Source: Poa pratensis (taxonomy: Eukaryota; Streptophyta; Magnoliopsida; Poales; Poaceae). From it: 64,000 nucleotides of DNA. Shown here in pieces: positions 22,194 to 34,650 of this stretch (position 1 is its first letter; every line of letters begins with the position of its first letter). Location of the stretch: NCBI GenBank assembly GCA_947311845.1, contig CAMZMU010000035.1, forward strand, positions 825,761 to 889,760. The letters run 5' to 3'. The notes under the pieces were generated by a model. That model did not search any database. It was not told the origin of the DNA and worked only from the letters and a program-made list of their open reading frames with translations. Both the position numbers and the translations under genes were made by a program.

Positions 22194-25100
22194 TGTAACA
22201 TCCCAAATTTTGGAACCAAGAAAAACTTAGTTTTACCAGACCCCAAAATTCAGAACCAACAAAAACTTTTTGAAATTTTCACTGATGATTGATTTCTTCT
22301 CTTCCCATTGCTATGTTGACTTTGTGTGACGTGTTTGTCTTGAGTGCATCATCCTTGTGGTTGTTGCGATGTTGATCTTGTTGTGTTTGTTGCTTGTGTG
22401 GGTGATTCCTTTGTTGTGCTTAAACACTAAAATAAAACACCTTTGACAACTAATTTGGAATGTGACTTAAACATAAAACAAACTTCTCAAATCATTCAAC
22501 CAATAGAAGTTAAGATCATGAGTTAGAGGAATGATCTTAATATATTAATCTATCTACCTCACTCTCTATTTCTCTCAAGCAAATATTTTCTTTATGAAAT
22601 CAAATTCCGTGGATGAGGTAAAAAGATGCCCACCTCATTCTCATCCCCCCTCTCTTCTCAAAAGTATATAGTTACCCCTTAATTTTATCTAAACTATGAA
22701 ATCCTATTTTATTCTTTTGATTCAAAGGATACTCAAAAGCCCTATTTTATTCTTACACTGAAAATCTTGAGAAAAACCCCTGACATGCTCATGGTCATGT
22801 GTGCCCTAAATGAGCATCACCACCACCTTGCATATCTTAAACCCTTGAAGGAACCTTGACCAATACATCTCTGGACCTATCTTCACCCCTGTTGTCAGAT
22901 AGCATTTCCAGACCCTTACCATTTGGTTAAATCTAGGACATGTTGGAAATGCATCTTGGTATATCCCATCTATTCCATCTCATCTTCCATATCAAATCAA
23001 AATTGAAAAGATTTGAAGTTGTTTGCTTATTTATCCATCTTTTCACCCCTGTGGTTATTGGAAATTTGGCCTATGTGCCAATGCACCACCACACCACCCC
23101 TCCTTGACATCCACACTCTCCATCTAAGCTGTTGGTTAAAATTTTGGAGATCAACCCACCCTTATTCTCATGATCTCTTCATGGCTAGTCCATATTGAAA
23201 TTCCTGAAAACTGTTTTAAAACCCGACTTCATTATTTGGCATGAAATGATGAATGCCTTCAAAATACAAGGTATATAAAAACCAGTTTGGTGTTCTAGAT
23301 CATGAACCATCTCTTCTCACTTCAAAAACAATTATTCTTGACCCTTTTATTTATCACCTTTAATCATCTTTTCAAAATAGGCAAAAATGCCAAAATCAAA
23401 CCCTATGAGCAAAAGTTGTTCAAAATATTTTATTTTAAAACACCAATTTTTGTGGAGCCTCCACATGTTGTGGGGAGGTTACCTGAATAATTTCAGAATT
23501 TTATAAAATGTTTTAGTGCCCCAATAAAATCCCTAAACAGCTACTGGATTAAAAAGGAGATAAAAGAAAAAGAAGAAAAATTATCAGGCAGGGGTGTTTT
23601 TGCAATTTGATCTCCTCTTCCTGTAGCCGCTGCCGTGCTTCACTCCACCGTGCCCCCACCGCACGCTGCCGTACTTCACTCCGCCGTGCCCCCTCCCGCA
23701 CCCTGCCGTGCTCCCTCCCGAAGGTCGCCGACAGCACGCCACACCATACCCACGCTTCCCTGTCTCCCTCTCTCTCGCCGAACCTCCCTCACCGTGCACG
23801 CCTCCGTCGTCTCCATTTAAAGGCACCCCGAGCCACTCCCCACTCCACCCTCGCTCCTCTGCTCCCCACCCCCACTCCACCCTCGCTCCTCTGCTCCCCT
23901 CACCCCCACTCCACCCTCGCTAGCAAGAAAAGCAAGCTAGCTCGTGCTCTAGCTTGGAGGAGCAATGTTTTTTCTCTCTCACGGCCGCCGCCTTGCCAGC
24001 AAGCTCATGAGCAACCCCGTCCATCATCCTCCGCCATTTTCGTTTCTCTGAGATGCCCTAGTCACGAGCTATCTCATGGGCCTCATCTCTTGTTTTTAGG
24101 ATCACCGGAGCCGCCGCCGCCAAGGTCGACCCATGGAAGCTCCCCATGGCGCCGCCGTCGACTTGGAGCGCTCCGGCTAGGACTGCTGCTGCCTCTGCCC
24201 TTCCTGTGACCTCCGCACCTCGGTTCCTTCCTCGCCGTCGACGTGCATGTTCCCACGGTGAGCCCCGAGCCGTCCCGAGCTTCCTCTCCCTCTCCTGTGC
24301 ATGTACATCACGAAGAAGAAGAAGCAGCAGCGTATTGTTATTTTTTTTTCTCTTGTCTCGCTTCCCAGGCCGGCCCAGCACTGTGCTACTTGGCCCAGCC
24401 CAGCAGCAGCTCGGCCAGAGTAGATCTGGCCCGTTCTGTTTTTTTTAGCAGTCTAATTCATTTCCTGCCTTAACAGAAACTGTCCTGTTGGTTTAAATCT
24501 AAATAAAATATGAAAACACTAGATCTGACCAAACCAAAAATCATGGAGGTACCCTAGCATGTTCCTAACCAGATCCAAGTAGTAGATCCACTTTTGGATA
24601 AATATTTTTGGAGAATTAAAATGTGAGCCAGAACTACTGCTTTTTACCAAAAACTCAATAATTATTTTTCTAGGATAGCTAATTTTGCAAACTCAACTGT
24701 TTTGAAAAGCCCTAAGTGTTACCTATCAGTAGCATTTGGCCTCTTATGCAAATGATCTTCCTAAATAAAATGGCTTGCAATTTGGTATGTGACCAGAGAG
24801 CTCTTTTAGGATTTTTGTAAATTGTTTGGTGATGATTTTTGGTGTGAATCCACTTGTGTGATCTTCTGTATGATTAGGAGTACCTAATCCTAGCTTGGTG
24901 TGATTTTTAGAGCTATAGATTATCGTTGGTCTATTTAACTAGTTGTTATGCTTTTCTGTTAATTAATGTTTATAGTTTTATTTAACTATATAGGGTGTGT
25001 TAGTATCTCTTTTGAGTTTTCCAGCATGTATAAGTGTGATACTATCTACTAGGAGTGTGTTAGCTCTGTATTGTAGCAGTTTGGAAAAAGTTTAGTATTT

Positions 25101-27518
25101 CATTTAGTCCTCTAGTGTTAATATCACTAGGGTAGTATTTTCCTAGATTCTCCTAGTTAATAGGACTTGTTTTAGTAGAAAATCCTTAGTGTGACGTTAG
25201 TTTTAGTTAGTGCTACTAGATCATCAGTAGCATGCCACATTGCTACTGGTTTGATAACTTGCTAGGAAGAGTTTAGTGTTGCTGGTGTTTATTAGGGGAT
25301 AATATCCCTAGTATGGATAGTTCCTCGATTTTCCTAACTTTTAGGATTTGTTTGCAAATAAAATCATTTGTGTGCATGATTTTAGAAATGATGTTTGAAC
25401 ATCAGTAGCTTTTCATAGCTACTGATATGGTAGCATGTCATCCCTTGCTACCTAATTATTTGGCCCTACTTTGTGTATAAGTGGTAGACCATTATTTAGT
25501 ATGAGGCCCCTGTAAGTGTAGATCCTAGTTTGTTGCTTGAATAATTAGTTTGATGCTTGTGGTTGTTATTTGTTTGTGCACCACTTGTGGTTTTGTTTGA
25601 TGTATTGAGTGTTGTTATTCCCTGTTGCGACGCTAGATAATACCGATACCGGAGTGGTCTTCGGAGAGGATTTATTGGAGGAGAACCGGAGTTTATTTCT
25701 TTAATCAGTAAGAAGAAGACCAAGGACATTATGCTGAAACCAGGCAAGCTACTTCACTGAGCTTGCATCTATATACATCTATTTTGATTTACCTGTTTTA
25801 CTTATAATTAGCATAATGATTTACGTGGTGTTTGCCACGAAAGCTATGATTTTGAAAACCCTTTTCCAAATTACAAGTATATTATTAAGACACCGATATA
25901 GAGGTGTCAGTGGTATACAATGATTTCGAAATGAATTTGTTTTACTCCAAAACCTTCTGTGAAAATCTTTTGGTGGGATTACGAACCACCCAAGTTTTGG
26001 TTAAAAGTATTTCGCTAAGAAAATTGGAAATGATCGTGAAAACCTTTTCAAAGTTTATGAAAACTATTTTGTCACTCTATGTAGAGATATCAGTTGTTTA
26101 TATAAAACTATAGGATGGGAAAAACATTGTTTATTCAAAACTCCTTTGAAAATCCTTGGATGAATTATGGTATACCGGGATGTCGGTATGGAAGTGGAGA
26201 AGGGAAGTGTGGTGATGTTTATGAAAAAATGCACATTGTGTCTTTGTACCATGACTACCAGCCGATAACCTGTGCGACCACATTTACCCACATATGGGCA
26301 AGGGCGTAGTCATATAATTTGCTCGTGTTAGTACTGGATGCCTCAATAACGAGGATAACCTCGTTCCATGAGGGGATGGTCTGAGGACCTACCCCTGACC
26401 TGGGTCCTCTTAATAGAAGTCTACCGGAAGCCGGTATGAGCGTAAAGAAGAAAGAGGATTGAAGGGCTCCCTTGGGTCCGCCGGACAGAACTACGAGTCC
26501 TCACACTTAGTTTCTGAGGATTTAAGTGTCGATGGAAAGTGTCGTAGAGGCAGGGTCCTATACTAGCATGAGCAAAGGACAGGCTATGGCCGGGAACTCA
26601 ACTTCGCATACCTCTGGTATGGCGGGACGTGGCTGACACGATGAGTGACCGGATGGGTGTGGGAAAAGCGTGCTACCTCTGCAGAGGGTAAACAAACTAT
26701 TCGAATAGCCGAGTCCTCGGATATGGACAGTTGGGAGGCTGTCCTAAGACCATGTGCAAGTTTTACAACGTTTTGGGTTTGAAAGGAAAATGAGTGGAAA
26801 TTGTTTTATGCAACTATACCGAGGGTATGGTATGAGGTTGCTGGTAAAATAAGTAACCAGGAAGGGGTATGATCAGAAACCAGGAGGTTTCGGAGAAAGG
26901 GACAAGATGGTGATTTTCGAGGAAAAAGTTTTAAAGGGTTTTCTCACCTTTTAGAACGAAGGTATATTTTCGGGAAAAAGGTTTAAAAAGACTTCTTACC
27001 TTTTTCAACAAAGGTAGGTGAGAAAACTACTTTCCAAAATGATTTGTCTTCAACAGGATTACAAATCTACTCTTCTCTTTTTAAATAAAGATATAGTGAT
27101 GTTTTCCTAAAAATAAAAGTCTTTTAAAATTAGAAACTAGTGCATGCTCCTGTTGGGGTAGCTTGCGAGTACAATCAAATGTACTCATATTGGTTTCGTC
27201 CCTGGCTATTGTCTTAGCCAGATTGTGGAAGAAGAAGCAGTTCGAAGAAGAGGAGTTCACTGACGTCCTTGCGAACTAGGGCGCTTCCCAGTCAGCTGCC
27301 TGTAGGGTTAAGGCGAATGACTTGGGCTCCACGTTGTTTGGTGATTCCGCTGCAAGTACCTGTTGAAGCTTATGACTTCAGTCACGTAAGTATATTTATT
27401 CGGTATTTTTGGGGTGTTCTGTGATACCAATTCAAGTTATGTGCAGCAACAGACTGATCACGGGATTGTTGCAGGAAACATAACGAGTATCTCGGGTACT
27501 TAATCCGGGGTCCTCACA
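22194..27518 (+). repeat. LARD second LTR (5,325 bp)
   Basis: Same length as the first LTR, with only scattered single-base differences and small indels seen by eye. It is followed not by flanking DNA but by a second primer-binding site (about 27522) and more internal sequence. Confidence 0.93.
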
Positions 27519-28816
27519 GACTTGGTATCAGAGCCATCCTGACTGTAACAGACCTTAGTTAGCATGGACGTTAGTTAGGAAGAGAATATTTTGTTAAAAA
27601 TATGTTAACACCTAAAATATATCCTTATCTAGGGAAGTCCCAAAAATGACTCCCACTCTTCTCGTCTTCTCAATTAATTTCTGAGACTTACCTTTCTATT
27701 TTAAAATTTACCAAGGATTTCTCTACTCCCTCTTACCTGTTCAAAATACTTGACGATGAATCCAATGGAGACCTAATTAGCTAGCACCTACAAGAAGAAG
27801 CATCCATCTTGAATATTCAACATTCAACATCAAGGTGATTGATCCGCAAATGCTAAGATCATCGATATCAACAAAGCAAGAGACTTCCGAAGACCTTCGT
27901 TCAACGTCAACAATTCTACTCAAGTTGCAACCCCGACAATCTCAAGTATTCCAGCTGAAGCCTAAGGTGATGAAATGAAGACTTCATCAACCATGTATAA
28001 CCGAGGCCCCTAGGAAAAACATATGAGGGGAACTTTAGTTATATTACCCGACTACCACGAGTATTAGGTGTCCATTGGTACTAAATGTACCTTGTGTGTT
28101 GTTTGTCTGTGAGGTTCTTTGCTTGTGTGTGCTCTGTTTGTGTGATGTTTTTCATGTGTGTTTCACAATCACGCATTGTCGGCAGCACAAAGTAATTTCA
28201 AAAAAAAAAAAATTCTCCTTATTATAAAACTCCTTTTGAAAAACCATTCTTGACCTCTTGTCCATAGCTGCACCTTGTTGCAGATATAAACCCGCCTAGG
28301 AAAATCTTTTAAAAATATTTTCCCTCTCATCTAAACCATCTCCCGATAAGAACTGACAGTTCCGCAAGATACAAAAGACCCCCGATCTTTAACCGAATAG
28401 CCTGAGATTCTTAAAACCTAACCGGCAAGTCATTCATGCACCATCTGGAGCAAGTGCGTAAAGATCTCGAGGGAAACTGCAACTTTACGCCAACCTCGTG
28501 AAGATACGAGCCTCACCTTGCAAGATTAATTGGTGAAATTACAAGAATACCACACTAACTTATCATACCTAACCTTAGATGAACATCTGACCTAAGTCCT
28601 CGAAAGTACCAACTAATCTTCTAGGACTACAAACCTTGACAAGAAACGAGGACATAAGGGGACTCATTTCGGATTGGCAACTAGAGGAACTCAAGGAGTG
28701 CATAAGAATTTCTACGAAGATTCGAACTCAGAGACCGCAAGAAGGAGGAACTACGACAAGAAGACATTGAAGAGAGATTTCTTATGGTTGGCAAAGAAGC
28801 AATATACCAGACTATC
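27519..28816 (+). other. LARD second internal domain, 3' part deleted
   Basis: This repeats 19743 to about 21033 almost exactly, including the tRNA-Met primer site. It then switches at CAGACTATCT directly into LTR sequence (GAGGATTTAAGTGTCG). The rest of the internal domain, the purine tract and about 4.3 kb of the third LTR are missing. The junction shares about 3 bp (TCT). Confidence 0.9.
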
Positions 28817-29821
28817 TGAGGATTTAAGTGTCGATGGAAAGTGTCGTAGAGGCAGGGTCCTATACTAGCATGAGCAAAGGACAGGCTATGGCCGGGAACT
28901 CAACTTCGCATACCTCTGGTATGGCGGGACGTGGCTGACACGATGAGTGACCGGATGGGTGTGGGAAAAGCGTGCTATCTCTGCAGAGGGTAAACAAACT
29001 ATTCGAATAGCCGAGTCCTCGGATATGGACAGTTGGGAGGCTGTCCTAAGACCATGTGCAAGTTTTACAACGTTTTGGGTTTGAAAGGAAAATGAGTGGA
29101 AATTGTTTTATGCAATTATACCGAGGGTATGGTATGAGGTTGCTGGTAAAATAAGTAACCAGGAAGGGGTATGATCAGAAACCAGGAGGTTTCAGAGAAA
29201 GGGACAAGATGGTGATTTTCTAGGAAAAAGTTTTAAAGGGTTTTCTCACCTTTTAGAACGAAGATATATTTTCGGGAAAAAGGTTTAAAAAGACTTCTTA
29301 CCTTTTTCAACAAAGGTAGGTGAGAAAACTAATTTCCAAAATGATTTGTCTTCAACAGGATTACAAATCTACTCTTCCCTTTTTAAATAAAGATATAGTG
29401 ATGTTTTCCTAAAAATAAAAGTCTTTTAAAATTAGAAACTAGTGCATGCTCCTGTTGGGGGTAGCTTGCGAGTACAATCAAATGTACTTATATTGGTTTC
29501 GTCCCTGGCTATTGTCTTAGCCAGATTGTGGAAGAAGAAGCAGTTCGAAGAAGAGGAGTTCACTGACGTCCTTGCGAACAAGGGCGCTTCCCAGTCAGCT
29601 GCCTATAGGGTTAAGGCGAATGACTTGGGCTCCACGTTGCTTGGTGATTCCGCTGCAAGTACCTGTTGAAGCTTATGACTTCAGTCACGTAAGTATATTT
29701 ATTCGGTATTTTCGGGGTGTTCTGTGATACCAATTCGAGTTATGTGCAGCAACAGACTGATCACGGGATTGTTGCAGGAAACATAACGAGTATCTCGGGT
29801 ACTTAATCCGGGGTCCTCACA
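28817..29821 (+). repeat. LARD third LTR, last 1.0 kb only
   Basis: This matches about 18746-19742 of the first LTR. At several sites it agrees with the second LTR against the first: AACCAGGAAGG, TTTTAGAACGAAG, TTAGAAACTAG and CTTCAGTCACG. It ends in CTCACA next to the outer target duplication GAGTA. Confidence 0.9.
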
Positions 29822-29826
29822 GAGTA

Positions 29827-30424
29827 CCAACTAGCTACAGCTAGAACCCGTAGTCCATGGGGGAACTACTCACGGAGCATGATGGAGGCGGTGGCGTCGA
29901 TGGAGAAGGCTCCGGGGGTCAATCCCCGTCCCGGCAGGGTGCCAGAACAGGAACTTCTGACCCCCGAATTAGGGTTTCGGATGGCGGCGGAGCTCTGGAA
30001 CTTTTCTAGGGAAATCGTCGATTGTTTCTTGAGTTTTAGGTCAGGGGCAATATATAGTCCAAAGGGCGTCGCGAGGCGGTGCACGAGGAGGCGACACCAC
30101 CCTAGGGCGCCGGGAGATTCCTGGCCGCGCCGAGCCCACGTGTGGGGCCCTCGGGCCTCCCCCGGACTTGTCCTTCTGGCCCATGGAGTCTTCTGGTAAA
30201 ATAGGGGCCTCCGTAAATTTTCGTCCAATTCCGAGAATATTTCCAGACTAGCTTTTCTGGAATACAAAAACAGCAGAAAACAGGAACTGGCACTGTGGCA
30301 TCTTGTTAATAGGTTAGTCCCAGAAAATGTATAAAAATGACATGAAGTGTATACAAAACATGTAGCAATTGGTATAAAACAAGCATGGAACATCAAAAAT
30401 TATAGATACGTTTGAGACGTATCA
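29827..30424 (-). repeat. 3' LTR of the Gypsy-type element, right piece
   Basis: Continuation of the LTR interrupted at 14417. On the minus strand it is the start of the LTR: TGATACGTCTCAAACGTATC. It contains the GC-rich promoter-proximal segment also found at 35512-36103. Confidence 0.9.
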
Positions 30425-33356
30425 GCATCCCCAAGCTTAGTTCCTACTCGTCCTCGAGTAGGTAAACGATAAAACAATAATTTTTGAGTGACATGCTACA
30501 TCATAATCTTGATCATATAATATTGCAAGGCACATGTAAATGAATGAAGTGATCCAAGTCAATGGTCTATAATTTGCTACCAAATAGATAATGAGTAAAC
30601 AATGAATCACACAAGCTAAACGTTTTCATGAATAGTACTTTCGAGACAAGCATCAAACAGTTTTGCATAAGTGTTAACTCATAAAGCAATAGTTCTAATA
30701 AAAGGTATTTAATCAACACAAAGGAAGAATTAAGTTTCAGCATTTGCTTCAACTTTCAACATATTTATCTCATGGATATCGTCAACACAAAGTAGTATAA
30801 CAAGTCCAATATTGCATATAACGCATGTTGTAACAAAGTTGACACTAGTGTTTGCTTGTGGAAGACAGAAAGAATAGGAAAACTGACTCAACATAAAAGT
30901 AAAAGAAAGGCCCTTCGCAGAGGGAAGCAGGGATTAAGTCATGTGCTAGAGCTTTTAGGTTTTTGAAAGCATATAGAGATTGCATAAAATATTTGATACT
31001 CCTCCCAACCTTGCTAACACAAGCCATGGCTAACCGAATCCTCGGGTGCCTTCCATCAATCACATACCATGGAGGAGTATCTATTTTTGAGAGGTGTTTG
31101 TTAATTGTCAACGAATGGTAGCGGGTGAGAACAGTATTCTACCTGTCAAACGGACTTTTAAGAGCGGCTCCCATGAAGGACGTTATTTCTACCAGCAAGG
31201 CAGATCATCCCTCTTTCTCTTTGGTTTACACACATGCAGGTATTTCACTGTTTGTCATTGCTTACTGATGAATCAGGGCAAAAGTGTGAAGAGAATTAAT
31301 TGGTTAAAGTTGTAATTAATTGGGACTGGGCACCCCGTTGCCAGCTCTTTTTGCAATTATTGGATAAGCGGATGTATATGCCACTAGTCCAGGTGTAAAA
31401 GTCCATTCAACAAATAGAATAAAGAATAACCACACTAATTCCTCATGAGCTAGTAAACATTGACACAAAAAGGGAATAATAACATTTTGAATAATTTAAA
31501 GGTAGCACATGAAAAATTTACTTGGAGTGGCAAGGAAATACCACATATAGGTAGTTATGGTGGACACAAATGGCATGGATTTTGGCTCAAGGATTTGGAT
31601 GCACGAGAAGCATTCCCTCTCAGTACAGAGTTTAGGCTAGCAAGGTTATGTAAGCAAACAAGAATATCAACCCGTACACCAAGTTTTATATGACAAACAT
31701 ATTGCAAACGTTATAAGACTTCATACCGTCTTCCTTGTTAACCAAACCCTGTTATTAGAAAATATCTAGACCTTAGAGATACCACCGATGCAAACCAAAT
31801 TTTCAACAAGCTTTACGGTAGTTCTTCACTAATAGGCTTAACTCATGTGATGCACAAATTTAATCATGATCTACTTGTTAACTCAAAACAATTGACAAGC
31901 ATCAAGTTATCCATTAGTGATCTACAAGATTAAGCAAGTTTTTCCTTATACCAATTACCACATGCAACATTTTCTGAACCAACCAAACACCAATCAATTT
32001 ATTTCAATCAACTCTCCAAACAAATATAAGTGAAGCAAGAGAGTACTTTCTACAAAAGAAAGCTAATAGCTCTGACAAGAGATACATGAAAACAAGAGCT
32101 AAAAGCTGAACAGCGCTAGATATGAATACTCAACAAATATAAGTGAAGAATAGGAGTATTCTCATGAAAAAGCGGAGCGTGTCTCTCTCCCAATCAAGAA
32201 TGCTAGGGTCCAGTCAAGCTTTATTGAAAATAAAAGTGCAATACTGAAAATAAAAGCACACAGACGCTCCAAGAAAAGCACATATGATGTGAAAGAATTA
32301 AAATATAGTTTCACTAGAGATGACCTGATAATTTTGCCGATGAAGAAGGGGATGCCTTGGGCATCCCCAAGCTTAGACGCTTGAGTCTTCTTGAAATATG
32401 CTGGGGAGATCCATGGGAGCCTCCCCAAGCTTGAGCTCTTCACTCTTCTTCATCCTATTATATCACTCTTCCCTCTTGACCCTTGAAAACTTCCGCCACA
32501 CCAAACTCAACGTAATTCTCATTAGAGGGGTTAGTACTCAAAAACTTTAATCCACTGGTTCTGTTGTGACACATTGCAAGAACTCAATAAAACATTAGCT
32601 ACAGCCCTCCACGTCTAGAGAACCTTGCTTAAAGCCCACAAGAGACAATGCAAAAAACAGAGACAGAATCTGTCAAAACAGAACAGCCAGTAAAGATGAA
32701 TTTTTTCGAGGCACTTACGGGACTCAAATCGAAAAACGTTGAACTAACGAAAGATGCATACATATATCAGGATTACGCACAAAAAATTTCAGATTTAATT
32801 CACAATCTGGTGATTTTAGGAATTTCGTACAGTGAACAGCAGAAATCTGTTCCTGCGCAGCAATCAAAATTTTAGCAACATCTTATCATTAGAGACTACT
32901 CTTGGCACAACAATGCAAGAAAGTAAAGATACAAAGGAGTTGCTACAGAAGTAAACAAGCACCTTGACTCAATAAAAGAAAAATTGCAAAAAATAAAATG
33001 GGTTGCCTCCCATAAGCGCTTTTCTTTAATGCCTTTTAGCTAGGCTTGATAGTTTTAAGATGCTCACATAAAAATAGAAAATGAAGCAAAAGGAGCATCA
33101 AGAAGCAAATTCGAAACACATTTAAGTCTAACCCACTTCCTATGCATAGGAATCTTGTACACAAATAAATTCATGAAGAACAAAGTGACAAGCATAGGAA
33201 GATAAAACAAGAGTAACTTCAGAACTTTCAGCATGAGAGGTGTTTTAGTACCATGAAAATTTCTACAACCATATTTTCCTCTCTCATAATAATTTTCAGT
33301 AGCATCATGAACAAACTCAACAATATAACTATCACATAAAGCATGCTTTTCATGAT
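30425..33356 (-). other. Non-coding internal region of the Gypsy-type element
   Basis: The purine tract TAAGCTTGGGGATGC (minus strand, 30425-30440) borders the 3' LTR. The rest is AT-rich and has no ORF with a recognised domain. A second copy of the GGGATGCCCAAGG / CCCCAAGCTT words occurs near 32350-32430. Confidence 0.7.
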
Positions 33357-34383
33357 CTAAAACACATAATTCTTATCAAGCTCAAAAATAGTGGGATTAA
33401 AACTTTCAAACCCACTTTTAACAATTTTATAACAAGATGATTGATCATTCTCAAGAGGTATGGGACTCCTAGATAAAGTCAAGACCTCTCCAATCCCATT
33501 TTCATTAGTAGTACAATTAATATTATCAACCAATATAGGACCATCATCTAGAGCTTTATCATAAACATTTTCTAAGCAAACTTTTATTACCATGCATTTC
33601 GATATCAGGCACAAATAAAGGATTATCATAAGATTTATCAAAATAGCATGGATTATCATAAATATCAGTAGCATAATCATTTCCACAAGTTTTACTCATA
33701 GGGAATATTTCAAGAGAATCCACAGGAACATAACATTCATCCTCCTTTGGTAAGCATGGAGGGCAATCAAATAGTGTAAGAGATAAAGAGTTACTCTCAT
33801 TAGAAGGTAGGCATGGGTAGCTACTCCATTCTTCCTCCTTTTGTTCATCACTCTCCTCCTCTTTTTCATCCAATGAGCTTTCAGCTTCAGCAGTAGTTTC
33901 TTCTTCTACAGGTTCCTGCAAATTGTGAGTGCATTCTTGTGCATTAATGAGTCTCTCTTTATAATCAATGATATAACAATTATTGCTGAAATTTTCTAGG
34001 CAATAATCAAGAATAAAAGAGACCGTTTCTTTAAGTTTATTACAAGCAACACAGGTTTCATAATTTTTAGCCATGAAGGAATCTATTTCAGAAGCTGCCA
34101 CAAATGTAACAAATTGTTCTACTTGTTCAGCTCCCAAATGAATATAGTTATTCCAATGATAGTTCATAATTAAAACTTCTTCACTAAAGCCACATTGGAA
34201 TTTAAGATGTTTAGTATCTTGTTCAGAGCAACAATTTATATCATGGCGTTCCAGCAAAATTTCAGCAATTTGATTTAACTTTTTTAACATGCCTCTCATG
34301 ATTTTACCCTCTCTTGATTCTCTATACTTTATATATAATTCTTTACCTTCCATAAACATAGAGGTTCTAGCATGTTCTTCCAT
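33357..34383 (-). CDS. Acidic ORF of unknown function in the Gypsy-type element
   Basis: An ORF from the ATG at 34383 (MEEHARTSMFMEGKELY) runs to a stop at 33559. After a frameshift near the HGN codons it continues in another frame (ENVYDKALDDGPILVDN and onward) to 33357. It has a C-x2-C pair (CVACNK), a glutamate-rich stretch (EEETTAEAESSLDEKEEESD), and repeated Tyr/Asp-rich words, but no gag zinc knuckle, protease, RT or integrase motif. It lies between primer site and 3' LTR, where gag would be expected. It may be a derived gag-like or accessory protein; function unknown. The frameshift suggests this copy is inactive. Confidence 0.55.
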
Positions 34384-34620
34384 AGCAACAGTTTTTTTTA
34401 GATTTTCGGTTTTTAAATTTTTATGGATTTTCGGGTATATAAGAAAAATAAAACTAGACAAAAATAAACTAAAAAAAGTAAACTAAACAAAACACAACTA
34501 AACAGAAATAAACTAAGCAAAATAAAACTAGACAAAAGTAAACTAGACAAAACAAAATAAAATAAAAACAGAGAGAGAGGTGGAGTGTACTCCCCAGGTG
34601 AACTTATGAGTAGAGCTATG

Positions 34621-34639
34621 CTCCCCGGCAACGGCGCCA
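34621..34639 (-). promoter_or_regulatory. Primer-binding site (tRNA-Asp type)
   Basis: On the minus strand TGGCGCCGTTGCCGGGGAG lies about 12 nt inside the 5' LTR end. It is complementary to the 3' end of plant tRNA-Asp (GCAACGGCGCCA). Confidence 0.8.
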
Positions 34640-34650
34640 GAAAATAGTCT

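Larger units (their letters stand above)
14418..29821 (+). mobile_element. LARD-like LTR element with LTR-internal-LTR-internal-LTR structure
   Basis: The element begins TGTAACATCCCAAATTTTGG at 14418 and ends CTCACA at 29821, with exact target duplication GAGTA (14413-14417 and 29822-29826). It has a full 5.3-kb LTR (14418-19742), a 2.45-kb internal domain (19743-22193), a second full LTR (22194-27518), a partial second internal domain (27519-28816) and the last 1.0 kb of a third LTR (28817-29821). No gag or pol domain is visible. The huge LTRs, tRNA-Met-type primer site and lack of coding capacity fit the LARD class (large retrotransposon derivatives, such as Sukkula in barley). The family itself is not assigned. 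LTR copies look nearly identical, so insertion is recent relative to its host element. Confidence 0.92.

Noticed and set aside
29866..30396. 176-aa minus-strand ORF, repeated at 35545-36075
   Set aside because: Both are the promoter-proximal part of the LTR of the Gypsy-type element; the open frame is a product of GC-rich LTR sequence.
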